Source of the DNA: a virus
Virus record (IMG/VR): IMGVR_UViG_3300042429_000993
Span: 1-20,006 of that record
Length of the DNA stretch: 20,006 nt
Direction: 5' to 3' (one strand)
Shown here piece after piece: positions 7,882 to 14,039 of the stretch. Within the stretch, counting starts at the first letter, position 1. The number at the start of each line of letters is the position of its first letter. The notes under the pieces are model-generated. The model was not told the origin of the DNA. It was given only the letters and a program-made list of their open reading frames with translations, and did no database searches. The position numbers and the translations under genes were made by a program.

Positions 7882-8085
7882 TTTATTTTTTAATTGTTCT
7901 CTGTACCACATGGCTCCATCTATAAAATGACCTAAAGGAGAACCTTCATTATTTAAAGTATCTTCATATTTTATAGCAGCATCTCTGATTTCACTATCAG
8001 ACAATTCAATACTATTTAATTTATTCTCTTCAATCATGCCAGCTAAATGCTGCATTCTTTTAATTTCGTTGATTGGTGTTTTCAT
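7879..8085 (-). CDS. 68-aa RMQxLAGI-tagged protein between gp21 and gp22
   Basis: I start this at the ATG at 8085, giving 68 aa (MKTPINEIKRMQHLAGMIEE at the N-terminus). A longer reading from 8112 would add nine hydrophobic residues and overlap the protease gene. The N-terminal tag NEIKRMQHLAGM is shared with the extreme C-termini of gp22 and the 363-aa protein. The rest (IELSDSEIRDAAIKYEDTL, then GHFIDGAMWYREQLKNK) is helical with no known domain. An IEE/N site follows the tag and would fit the (I/L)xE rule of the T4 protease. In T4, internal head proteins carry short N-terminal targeting peptides that are clipped by gp21, so an internal or core protein is a reasonable guess. I have no homologue in mind. 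Confidence 0.75.
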   Translation of the reverse strand: MKTPINEIKRMQHLAGMIEENKLNSIELSDSEIRDAAIKYEDTLNNEGSPLGHFIDGAMWYREQLKNK

Positions 8086-8089
8086 ATAA

Positions 8090-8097
8090 ATAAATAT
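8090..8097 (-). promoter_or_regulatory. ATATTTAT element at the gp21 / 68-aa junction
   Basis: The minus-strand sequence TAATATTTATTTATATG joins the gp21 stop (TAA) to the next start. The ATATTTAT copy begins on the last base of the stop and lies only 4 bases before the ATG. The spacing differs from the others, so this may be a chance match in AT-rich DNA. Confidence 0.22.
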
Positions 8098-8702
8098 TAA
8101 CACAAAGGACAAACGCCAGTTGCATTACAGATAATTTCTGTAACTATACCACTTATCTTGCTATAATCTTTTGTTGGTTGTTGTTTACCTTCAGATAATT
8201 TCATATATGCGTTAGGTGTACTTGGTACTGATACCAAATCCCAACATAATAATTCAAAATCGTCTTGTACTTCTACTGTTTCACCAATTTGCTTAACTGA
8301 ACCCATACCGCGTGATGATATACCTAATGGAATACCCGCTAATATAATTTCTTGAGCAATTTTACCTGATGGAGTGTTTAATAATGTTAATTCACCCATA
8401 ACATCGTTTCCTTCCCACCAAACTTTTGTAATTAAGTGAGATACGTTTCCTAAGTTAACAATAGTTGATTCGGGGTGATCTAATTCACCCATAGATGTAT
8501 TAGATTGTACTTGTGTTTTAATGTAAATTTCTACTTGTTTTTTTAAAACTTCTGGTGGATAAACACGACCATTGCCGTTTTTAACTCCAGATTCTTGTAG
8601 TTTACCTTTAATACGCATTCTACCAGCCACAACGTCTTTAGACTCAGATAGAGTCATTTTAGCAATGTGAAATGGTGTATGATCTACTAATAATTGTTTC
8701 AT
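8097..8702 (-). CDS. 21: Prohead maturation protease (gp21-like)
   Basis: This gene encodes 201 aa (T4 gp21 is 212 aa), a serine protease of the herpesvirus-assemblin-like fold that cuts scaffold, core and gp23 inside the prohead, classically after (I/L)xE. The catalytic His is in MGELDHPES (H76; T4 has GELNHPP). The catalytic Ser is in GIPLGISSRGMGS (S129/S130; T4 has GVSSRGLGS). DLVSVPSTPNAYM near residues 155-168 is also conserved, as are NGNGRVYPPEVL and VWWEGNDVMGELTLL. The C-terminal tail has three cysteines (C192, C198, C201), unusual for this family and of unknown meaning. The gene starts one base after the 350-aa gene and lies upstream of gp22 and gp23, as in T4. Confidence 0.95.
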   Translation of the reverse strand: MKQLLVDHTPFHIAKMTLSESKDVVAGRMRIKGKLQESGVKNGNGRVYPPEVLKKQVEIYIKTQVQSNTSMGELDHPESTIVNLGNVSHLITKVWWEGNDVMGELTLLNTPSGKIAQEIILAGIPLGISSRGMGSVKQIGETVEVQDDFELLCWDLVSVPSTPNAYMKLSEGKQQPTKDYSKISGIVTEIICNATGVCPLC

Positions 8703-8703
8703 A

Positions 8704-9756
8704 TTATTTACTAATGTCGTTTATGTCGCTAAATCCTTCTCCGTATTTTGAAATAGTTGTATTGCCATTGTTTTGAAACTTAACTACTACAAGTGCTTTA
8801 CCTTCTTTAGATTTTAACACATCGTATACAACTCCTTCTTGACCAGATTTTGATTTAACTTTATCGTTATCTTTAAATCCAGTACCATTATCACTAACTG
8901 AATCATATCCAGCTATATCGTCATAATATCCTTCGTTTAATGAATTTTCTTCTTCAAGAACTTCACGAACGATTTCTTCTAATGATGCTTTAAATTTCTC
9001 AAATGCAGCACCTAAATCTTTTTCACCAGTTCTAAATTGAGATGGTTTTGGAGTTAAGATATAAGCAATTTTCATTCCTGTATCTTCATCTTCATCAGTA
9101 TCTTCTTCAATATCAAATTGAATTGATAATTTTTCATAAACACCTTCAGGCATTCTTTCCCAATATCCAAATTTTAAAACTGCATCTTCATCATGATTTT
9201 GCAATGTAATATCACCTGCGAATTGTTTTAATTGATTGTTTAAATCAATAAATTGAGCAGCTTGTTTTACTGCTTCATTTGGTTCTTCGTTAGGAGCTAG
9301 ATTTAAACCAGTCTCATCTAAATTTTCTTTAACAACTTCTTTAACTTTTTTCATACCATTTTCGGTATCAATGTCGCTAGGTTTTTTTTTAGATTTTTTA
9401 ACCTTAATTTTTTCAGGTTCAACTGCTTGGCCACTTAAATTTAATTGGCTATAATAAGAAGAATTTTTCTTCAAATTAGCATAAACAGTTTTTTTAGCTT
9501 TTTCAACATCACCTTCGTGCTTAGCTACTTCTACCTTTAAACCTAAATCAACTTCAACTGGATTGCAAAGGTGGTCTGTATTTTCTGCTTTAGCTTCACT
9601 TAATAAACCCTTATTTTTAAGGATTTTAACTGAATCATCAAAGTTAGTTACGTTAGTAATGTATTGAGGGAAAGTCATACGAATATTTCTCATGAAATTC
9701 GCTTGAGACATATTACCTTCTCTTAACTCGTTATATTGTGTTTGTGTACTTTTCAT
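8704..9756 (-). CDS. Prohead-core-region protein with IREV tag and KOW/SH3-like end
   Basis: This gene encodes 350 aa, of unknown function, and precedes the protease at the place of T4 prohead-core genes 67/68. Residues 1-55 form a compact helical module (YNELREGNMSQANFMRNIRM, then FDDSVKILKNKGLLSE). A Lys-rich patch lies at 115-126 and an acidic patch at 216-226. Residues 258-270 read SLEEIVREVLEEE, a tag shared with two other proteins of this region and containing VRE/LEE motifs that resemble protease sites. Residues about 293-340 (FKDNDKVKSKSGQEGVVYDV, then ALVVVKFQNNG) look like a small KOW/SH3-type beta barrel. I infer a core or scaffold component. The start follows the 40-aa gene by ten bases, with AAGGAAG about 14 bases ahead of the ATG. 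Confidence 0.8.
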   Translation of the reverse strand: MKSTQTQYNELREGNMSQANFMRNIRMTFPQYITNVTNFDDSVKILKNKGLLSEAKAENTDHLCNPVEVDLGLKVEVAKHEGDVEKAKKTVYANLKKNSSYYSQLNLSGQAVEPEKIKVKKSKKKPSDIDTENGMKKVKEVVKENLDETGLNLAPNEEPNEAVKQAAQFIDLNNQLKQFAGDITLQNHDEDAVLKFGYWERMPEGVYEKLSIQFDIEEDTDEDEDTGMKIAYILTPKPSQFRTGEKDLGAAFEKFKASLEEIVREVLEEENSLNEGYYDDIAGYDSVSDNGTGFKDNDKVKSKSGQEGVVYDVLKSKEGKALVVVKFQNNGNTTISKYGEGFSDINDISK

Positions 9757-9766
9757 TATTATTATT

Positions 9767-9889
9767 TTATCTTCCTTGACCTTTATATGCTTTAGGGCGT
9801 GGAGTATGTTTATTATATTTTTTCTTTGCTGTGCCTACTTTACGTTTACCAAATGATAACTTATTGTTGTTGCCTACTAATCTTGCCAC
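9767..9889 (-). CDS. 40-aa basic protein with GTG start
   Basis: This is a short gene that is easily missed because it begins with GTG. Its first base is the last base of the preceding stop codon (TAGTG), which suggests translational coupling. The 40 residues read MARLVGNNNKLSFG, then KRKVGTAKKKYNKHT, then PRPKAYKGQGR. The protein is strongly basic, Gly/Lys/Arg-rich, and has almost no acidic residues. It fills an otherwise empty 132-base gap between two core-region genes. I infer nucleic-acid or scaffold binding, since a basic peptide would suit an acidic prohead core, but no family is recognised. Support comes from the exact stop/start overlap, the full open frame and the tight packing all around it. 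Confidence 0.72.
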   Translation of the reverse strand: MARLVGNNNKLSFGKRKVGTAKKKYNKHTPRPKAYKGQGR

Positions 9890-10995
9890 TACTGATTTAA
9901 ATTTTTAATTTTATTATTAAGATGATTTACCATTTCTGCTATTTGAGAAACATTCTTTTGAGTTGCTTTCCAATATGAAATACCACCTTCATCTTCACTT
10001 AATTCTTGTTTCATGCGTGATGTATATTCAACAATACGATCAATTTCAGCTAACTTACGTTTTACCTCACGAATTGCTTTATGCAATTGTTCAGATTTAG
10101 TTCTGTGGGTTACTTCTTTTTTGAATTTACCGTAGGATACTTCACTTAGTATACCTGCTTCAATCATATCATTTAATTTCATTTCTTCTATTTTTTGTAT
10201 ATTACTAGGTATTACATTTGTAGCAGGTAAACCTTTAAGATTTTTTAGTCGTACTAAACCATTAGGAAAAATATTTATTACTTCCCATTCTTGGTTTTCG
10301 TATTTAACTTTATCACCTACTTTAAATTCACCCACAGCTTCAAATATTTTTTTATAATCAAATAATTTTGAGTTTTTAGGTCGCTTTAAATCAGCTACTG
10401 TCCAACCCATTTTCTTTAAAAATTTAACTGCTCTATTCTCACCTTTCTTTTTACCACCAAACGCAAACGGTGTTGCATAATTTTCACCTGAACCCGCACT
10501 AAAAGAAGCACCACTACCTGTTGCATTTTCCTCACTCATCATTATTTCACGAGCGTATGCTTTAATGGCAGATTTTAATGCTGCTTTTTTTTCTTCAGAT
10601 ATTCCTGCTACTGTTCTGCCTTTATAAGTATTTTTTAAATAATTAACCATTTCAGCATTCATATTGAAATTAGACTCCAATGGTTTATCATCTGGTTTTG
10701 ATTCTATTGTCTTTGACATCATTTGCATGAATCCATTTTCAACAGTATCATCTACTATAGCAGACATGCTATCATCTATATCTAGTTTATCTAACCAAGT
10801 GTTTGTTTTTTTAGAATCTGGTTTTGATATTGCTGCTCTTATAAATTCAAATGTTGTTTTAGCAGCTTCAGCCCCAGGTATAAACCCCATTAATGTTCCT
10901 AAAGCTATATTACCTATTTTTTCTCCTTTTTGTTTGAGGGTAATAGATTTAATAACTTTTTTTAAATCACCATATGTGTTTAATTCTAATGCCAT
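9889..10995 (-). CDS. Prohead-region protein bearing a gp23-cleavage-like segment
   Basis: This gene encodes 368 aa; I do not recognise the family. Residues about 20-60 have a Gly/Ala-rich hydrophobic stretch (IGNIALGTLMGFIPGAEAAK) that could insert in or lie on a membrane. Residues 153-174 (MSEENATGSGASF, then SAGSGENYA) repeat the sequence at the gp23 maturation site almost position by position, including the Glu that would be cut. A basic patch GGKKKGENRAVKFLKKMGW follows. Residues about 221-266 (VGEFKVGDKVKYENQEWEVI onward) resemble a KOW/SH3-like barrel. The last 90 residues are helical and probably coiled-coil (QLHKAIREVKRKLAEIDRIV). The start shares a base with the previous stop (TAATG). 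I infer a structural or core protein processed by gp21, possibly a fusion of several modules. Confidence 0.8.
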   Translation of the reverse strand: MALELNTYGDLKKVIKSITLKQKGEKIGNIALGTLMGFIPGAEAAKTTFEFIRAAISKPDSKKTNTWLDKLDIDDSMSAIVDDTVENGFMQMMSKTIESKPDDKPLESNFNMNAEMVNYLKNTYKGRTVAGISEEKKAALKSAIKAYAREIMMSEENATGSGASFSAGSGENYATPFAFGGKKKGENRAVKFLKKMGWTVADLKRPKNSKLFDYKKIFEAVGEFKVGDKVKYENQEWEVINIFPNGLVRLKNLKGLPATNVIPSNIQKIEEMKLNDMIEAGILSEVSYGKFKKEVTHRTKSEQLHKAIREVKRKLAEIDRIVEYTSRMKQELSEDEGGISYWKATQKNVSQIAEMVNHLNNKIKNLNQ

Positions 10996-11258
10996 TATTT
11001 ATAGCCTAACTTAGTTAATACTTGTTCAACTTGACTTCTAATAGCAGATTTACTAATCTTTCCTGGTTCAAACCCTAAAGTTTGAAACCAAATTTCAAAA
11101 GCTCCTGGGAACTTCTGAATGTTATTAATATTTTTAGATTTGCTAGCTAAAGTAGTTGCAGATGCTTGTGCTCTACCTAAAGCCGCTACATCACTTGGGA
11201 TATTAGTTGCCTCTTCTACTACTTCTCTTATAAGAGATTGTAATTGTTGTTTAGTCAT
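10995..11258 (-). CDS. 87-aa IREV-tagged small protein
   Basis: This gene encodes 87 aa with no recognised domain. The N-terminus TKQQLQSLIREVVEEA carries the same amphipathic tag as the 363-aa protein (KKSELQDIIREALLEV) and the 350-aa protein. It offers VEE/A or IRE/V bonds of the sort cut by T4-type proheads proteases. An Ala/Ser-rich spacer follows, then a small globular-looking region (FPGAFEIWFQTLGFEPGKIS) and a final helix with SQVEQVLTKLGYK. Both ends overlap the neighbouring genes by one base (TAATG), so it is translated with them. Its size and place resemble T4 gene 67, an 80-aa core protein. The sequence similarity to gp67 is not evident to me, so this is positional inference only. 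Confidence 0.75.
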   Translation of the reverse strand: MTKQQLQSLIREVVEEATNIPSDVAALGRAQASATTLASKSKNINNIQKFPGAFEIWFQTLGFEPGKISKSAIRSQVEQVLTKLGYK

Positions 11259-12112
11259 TATTTAACGGATTTTATTTCTGCCACTAATTGTTGATAAGTC
11301 AATAATGAAATGATGTCTTCATCTCTTACACTTTGATTCTTATCTAATGGTTTAATCAAATTAACTACTTCGTTAATTTTGATTTTAATGGTATTGTCTT
11401 GAATAGTTTCGGTTAATTTACCTAATTCTTTCTTAATACCTTCTATTTTATCGTTAACGAAATCTTTTAACTTTGTAGTACTAGACACATTATTAATAAA
11501 TTCTTTTAACACTGACTTTTGTTCTGGTTGTAATTCACCATACTTTTCGTTGAATTTTTCAATCAACATTTTGTATGCTAACATACGAGTACCTTTATCC
11601 ATAGCACTATATTCTTCCATTACGCGATCTTTAACCTCTTCTTTATTTACTTCTCTGCGAGTAATATGTTCAAGTAAAGTTACTTTATTATCAATGACAC
11701 TTGTTGGATCTATAAATTCTAATGTAGAATATGCTTCCATTAATGTGTAGACAGCAGCGTGTTGCTTGTAATTATTTACTTTAGCTTTAAAGAATTCTTC
11801 TAAATTGTAATGTGACTTAATTTCTTTAATTAAGTTATACTTTTCTTTACGAAGAGCAGTACGGTTTAAGCGACCATGTAATTCTAGAGTGGTGTTGATC
11901 AATGATTCAGCTTTACCTTCAGATATTGCTTTATTAGCAATTAAGGTTTGATATAATTTATATTCTTTAGCTAATTCTGATTTACTAAAATACTTTTTAA
12001 TCAACGGCAATGACGCTGAGTCTTTGCCAGAGATCGTATCGGAAGTTACTTGTCTTAACAGTAATTCAAATAAAATTCCAGTATTTTTATATTTGTTGTG
12101 TTTTATTTTCAT
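11258..12112 (-). CDS. Conserved-looking helical protein downstream of portal
   Basis: This gene encodes 284 aa, mostly charged and helical, with no membrane segment. The N-terminus (HNKYKNTGILFELLLRQVTS) looks like a short conserved module. I believe related openings occur next to the portal gene in other marine T4-like phages, but I cannot name a function. Long helices fill residues about 60-250 (KSVLKEFINNVSSTTKLKDF and similar). An ATATTTAT element followed by TTACATAC lies 22 bases before its ATG, and there is no Shine-Dalgarno sequence. It is the first of a run of overlapping genes that continues to gp21, at the position of T4 genes 67/68. I infer a prohead assembly or core role. Confidence 0.8.
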   Translation of the reverse strand: MKIKHNKYKNTGILFELLLRQVTSDTISGKDSASLPLIKKYFSKSELAKEYKLYQTLIANKAISEGKAESLINTTLELHGRLNRTALRKEKYNLIKEIKSHYNLEEFFKAKVNNYKQHAAVYTLMEAYSTLEFIDPTSVIDNKVTLLEHITRREVNKEEVKDRVMEEYSAMDKGTRMLAYKMLIEKFNEKYGELQPEQKSVLKEFINNVSSTTKLKDFVNDKIEGIKKELGKLTETIQDNTIKIKINEVVNLIKPLDKNQSVRDEDIISLLTYQQLVAEIKSVK

Positions 12113-12134
12113 AGAAAGTATGTAATCACTACGT

Positions 12135-12142
12135 ATAAATAT
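12135..12142 (-). promoter_or_regulatory. ATATTTAT element after portal gene
   Basis: This minus-strand copy starts two bases after the portal stop codon and ends 22 bases before the ATG of the 284-aa gene. A TTACATAC sequence lies between, similar to ATACATAC before the portal and the 363-aa gene. It could start transcription of the prohead-core genes. Confidence 0.4.
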
Positions 12143-12143
12143 G

Positions 12144-14006
12144 TTATTTTTCTATACCCTTGATATTATTTTCGTTTAATAGATCGGATTCTACAGGTTT
12201 AGTAACTTCATATAAAGTTATAGTTTTGGCTTCTGCCGCTTCTCTAGCTCTTTTTAATTCAGATAGGGCTAACGGTGAACCGCCTTTATATGCTTGTTGC
12301 ATTGGTTGTTTATCTTGAGTAGAAGACATATTGTATTCCTTACTACCAATTGGATCTTTACCAAATGAACTTTTCTGAGTACCAAATATAGATGCTTTTT
12401 GTGTTGGGCGCCCAACTGGATCTTTTTCATCATATCCAACAGGCACTGCGCCTTGTCCATTTCTGCCCTTACCATATAATGAAGCTAAATCATGTGGAGT
12501 ACCGAATGATCTACCAGTTTTAGCTGGGTCATTGCCTTCATTTTCAACTTGTTGAAGTCTAAATGCACGTTTTTTATCTTCTAACACTAAATCACGCATC
12601 TCATCGTATTGATCTTCGCTGAATTGGAATATTCTATCGTATATAAAGTCGGATGGGATTAAACCTGTATCAAGAGCATCTTTAGCAAGTGATACTTTTT
12701 CTTTCCACATTGCTACTTGTTCTTGTTGGTAGATGATTGATGGAGGCGTTAATGTTAATTCAAATCCTGTTAATTCATCACCATCAAATCCTTGAGTATA
12801 TAAATGCACTAATGCAATTTTATACAATTCAGATACAAGTACCTTTTGCACACGCTCAATTGTACGAGCAAAACGAATATCTTCAGCAGCTAATGTAGCT
12901 TTACCAGTTAAATCTTTTTCAAATCCGAAGAATGCTTTAGGCACCTTAAGCGCTGCTAACATTTCATCACGTAAGAAATTCACGTCTTCAATACCATTGT
13001 ATTCTAAACCTTTTAAGGTGTCGATTTTAGTATTTTGGTTTGCACCTCTTACTGGGATAATAAAATCTTCAAGTGAATTCTGGATATTATAACGTAAATT
13101 GTAATCACCAGTTTGGGCATCCATAAATGGAGTCTTTTTCATTTTATTGGTGATACGCTCCATGTAGTTATCCACTTCATGTGCTGGTATTCCACCAACG
13201 TCTACGTAGAAGACACGCTTTTCAGGCGATCTCATAATACGATGTATTAACATCGCATCTTTCATTAATGTATATTGTTTGTAAACCTTACGAGCTGGTT
13301 CAATAAATGAACGTCCATAAGGTAAATAGTTAGCATCCGCGTATAATCTAAAGTGAGCTATTTCATAATTCTCAAAACGCTTTTTCATATTGCTTTTATC
13401 CATATGGACAGTACTAGCTAATGCGTTTGGATCATATTCAAAATAAACCTCAAATGGGTTGTTAGGATTTAGACCTTCTCTTCTAGCCAATTCATATGAT
13501 GATAAAGGCATAACATTGTATACCCCCATCTCACTGTTAATTTCTAAAAATAAATAAAAATCACCATATTTACACATCTGGCGAGTCCAAGGCCAAAGGT
13601 TAAATTCAATATTTAAAATATCGTAGAATAAGTTATAAAGTACTTTTTGTACTTTTTCATTAGATGAGCGAATTTGTAAAATCTCACCCGCTTCATTTTT
13701 TAATGTAGTTTCATCAGACACAATATCAAGAGCAGAAGCGATAATAGATTCTGAATCCATTGCTTCATAGTCATTATATAGCTGTGTTCTTAATGTCTGA
13801 TAGTTAATAGCAGGATTGAACATAGCAGACATGCTAGTTCTATGTAGACGCGTAAAACGGTCTACTAAGCTATTTGTTTGTGCACTTCCATAGGCTTGAG
13901 TACGGTCTGTGTCTACCACTTTTAATTGTCCACCACCAACGTTTCTTATTACAACGTCAGTTGAAAACAATCGTCTCAGCCTTGAAAATAAATCTGTATT
14001 AGCCAT
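12144..14006 (-). CDS. 20: Portal vertex protein (gp20-like)
   Basis: This gene encodes 620 aa (T4 gp20 is 524 aa). Twelve copies form the ring at one head vertex that nucleates prohead assembly, docks terminase and later joins the neck. Family signatures are clear: a YEAMDSESIIASALDIVSDE segment near residue 85, PWTRQMCKYGDFYLFLEI, YGRSFIEPARKVYKQYTLMK, and RIMRSPEKRVFYVDVGGIPA (T4 has RAPERRVFYIDVGNLP). DEMLAALKVPKAFFGF follows. The roughly 120 residues from about position 500 onward are Gly/Gln/Ser/Lys-rich low complexity and account for the extra length. The start is preceded at 24 bases by an ATATTTAT element and an A-rich leader without Shine-Dalgarno. The gene follows terminase by 33 bases. 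Confidence 0.95.
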   Translation of the reverse strand: MANTDLFSRLRRLFSTDVVIRNVGGGQLKVVDTDRTQAYGSAQTNSLVDRFTRLHRTSMSAMFNPAINYQTLRTQLYNDYEAMDSESIIASALDIVSDETTLKNEAGEILQIRSSNEKVQKVLYNLFYDILNIEFNLWPWTRQMCKYGDFYLFLEINSEMGVYNVMPLSSYELARREGLNPNNPFEVYFEYDPNALASTVHMDKSNMKKRFENYEIAHFRLYADANYLPYGRSFIEPARKVYKQYTLMKDAMLIHRIMRSPEKRVFYVDVGGIPAHEVDNYMERITNKMKKTPFMDAQTGDYNLRYNIQNSLEDFIIPVRGANQNTKIDTLKGLEYNGIEDVNFLRDEMLAALKVPKAFFGFEKDLTGKATLAAEDIRFARTIERVQKVLVSELYKIALVHLYTQGFDGDELTGFELTLTPPSIIYQQEQVAMWKEKVSLAKDALDTGLIPSDFIYDRIFQFSEDQYDEMRDLVLEDKKRAFRLQQVENEGNDPAKTGRSFGTPHDLASLYGKGRNGQGAVPVGYDEKDPVGRPTQKASIFGTQKSSFGKDPIGSKEYNMSSTQDKQPMQQAYKGGSPLALSELKRAREAAEAKTITLYEVTKPVESDLLNENNIKGIEK

Positions 14007-14030
14007 TTTTTTATTTTAGTATGTATATCA

Positions 14031-14038
14031 ATAAATAT
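14031..14038 (-). promoter_or_regulatory. ATATTTAT element before portal gene
   Basis: This minus-strand ATATTTAT lies 24 bases before the portal ATG and one base after the terminase stop codon. It is followed by GATATACATACT, which shares the TACATAC core seen before the 284-aa and 363-aa genes. Confidence 0.4.
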
Positions 14039-14039
14039 T

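Noticed and set aside
8086-8112. Nine-residue hydrophobic extension (MSFVLIFIY) on the 68-aa protein
   Set aside because: It would overlap the gp21 end by 16 bases, whereas the internal ATG begins exactly at the tag-bearing sequence and follows the gp21 stop.
10996-11003. Perfect T4-type late promoter TATAAATA on the minus strand
   Set aside because: It is formed by the last codons and stop of the 87-aa gene (GGC-TAT-AAA-TAA), and the next ATG overlaps it. Transcription would start inside the next gene, so it is probably chance.
10664-11014. 116-codon plus-strand frame
   Set aside because: It is antisense to the well-supported 368-aa gene, with no start signal or recognisable domain.
12269-12475. 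68-codon frame within the portal gene
   Set aside because: It lies wholly within the low-complexity portal C-terminus in another frame and has no independent support.
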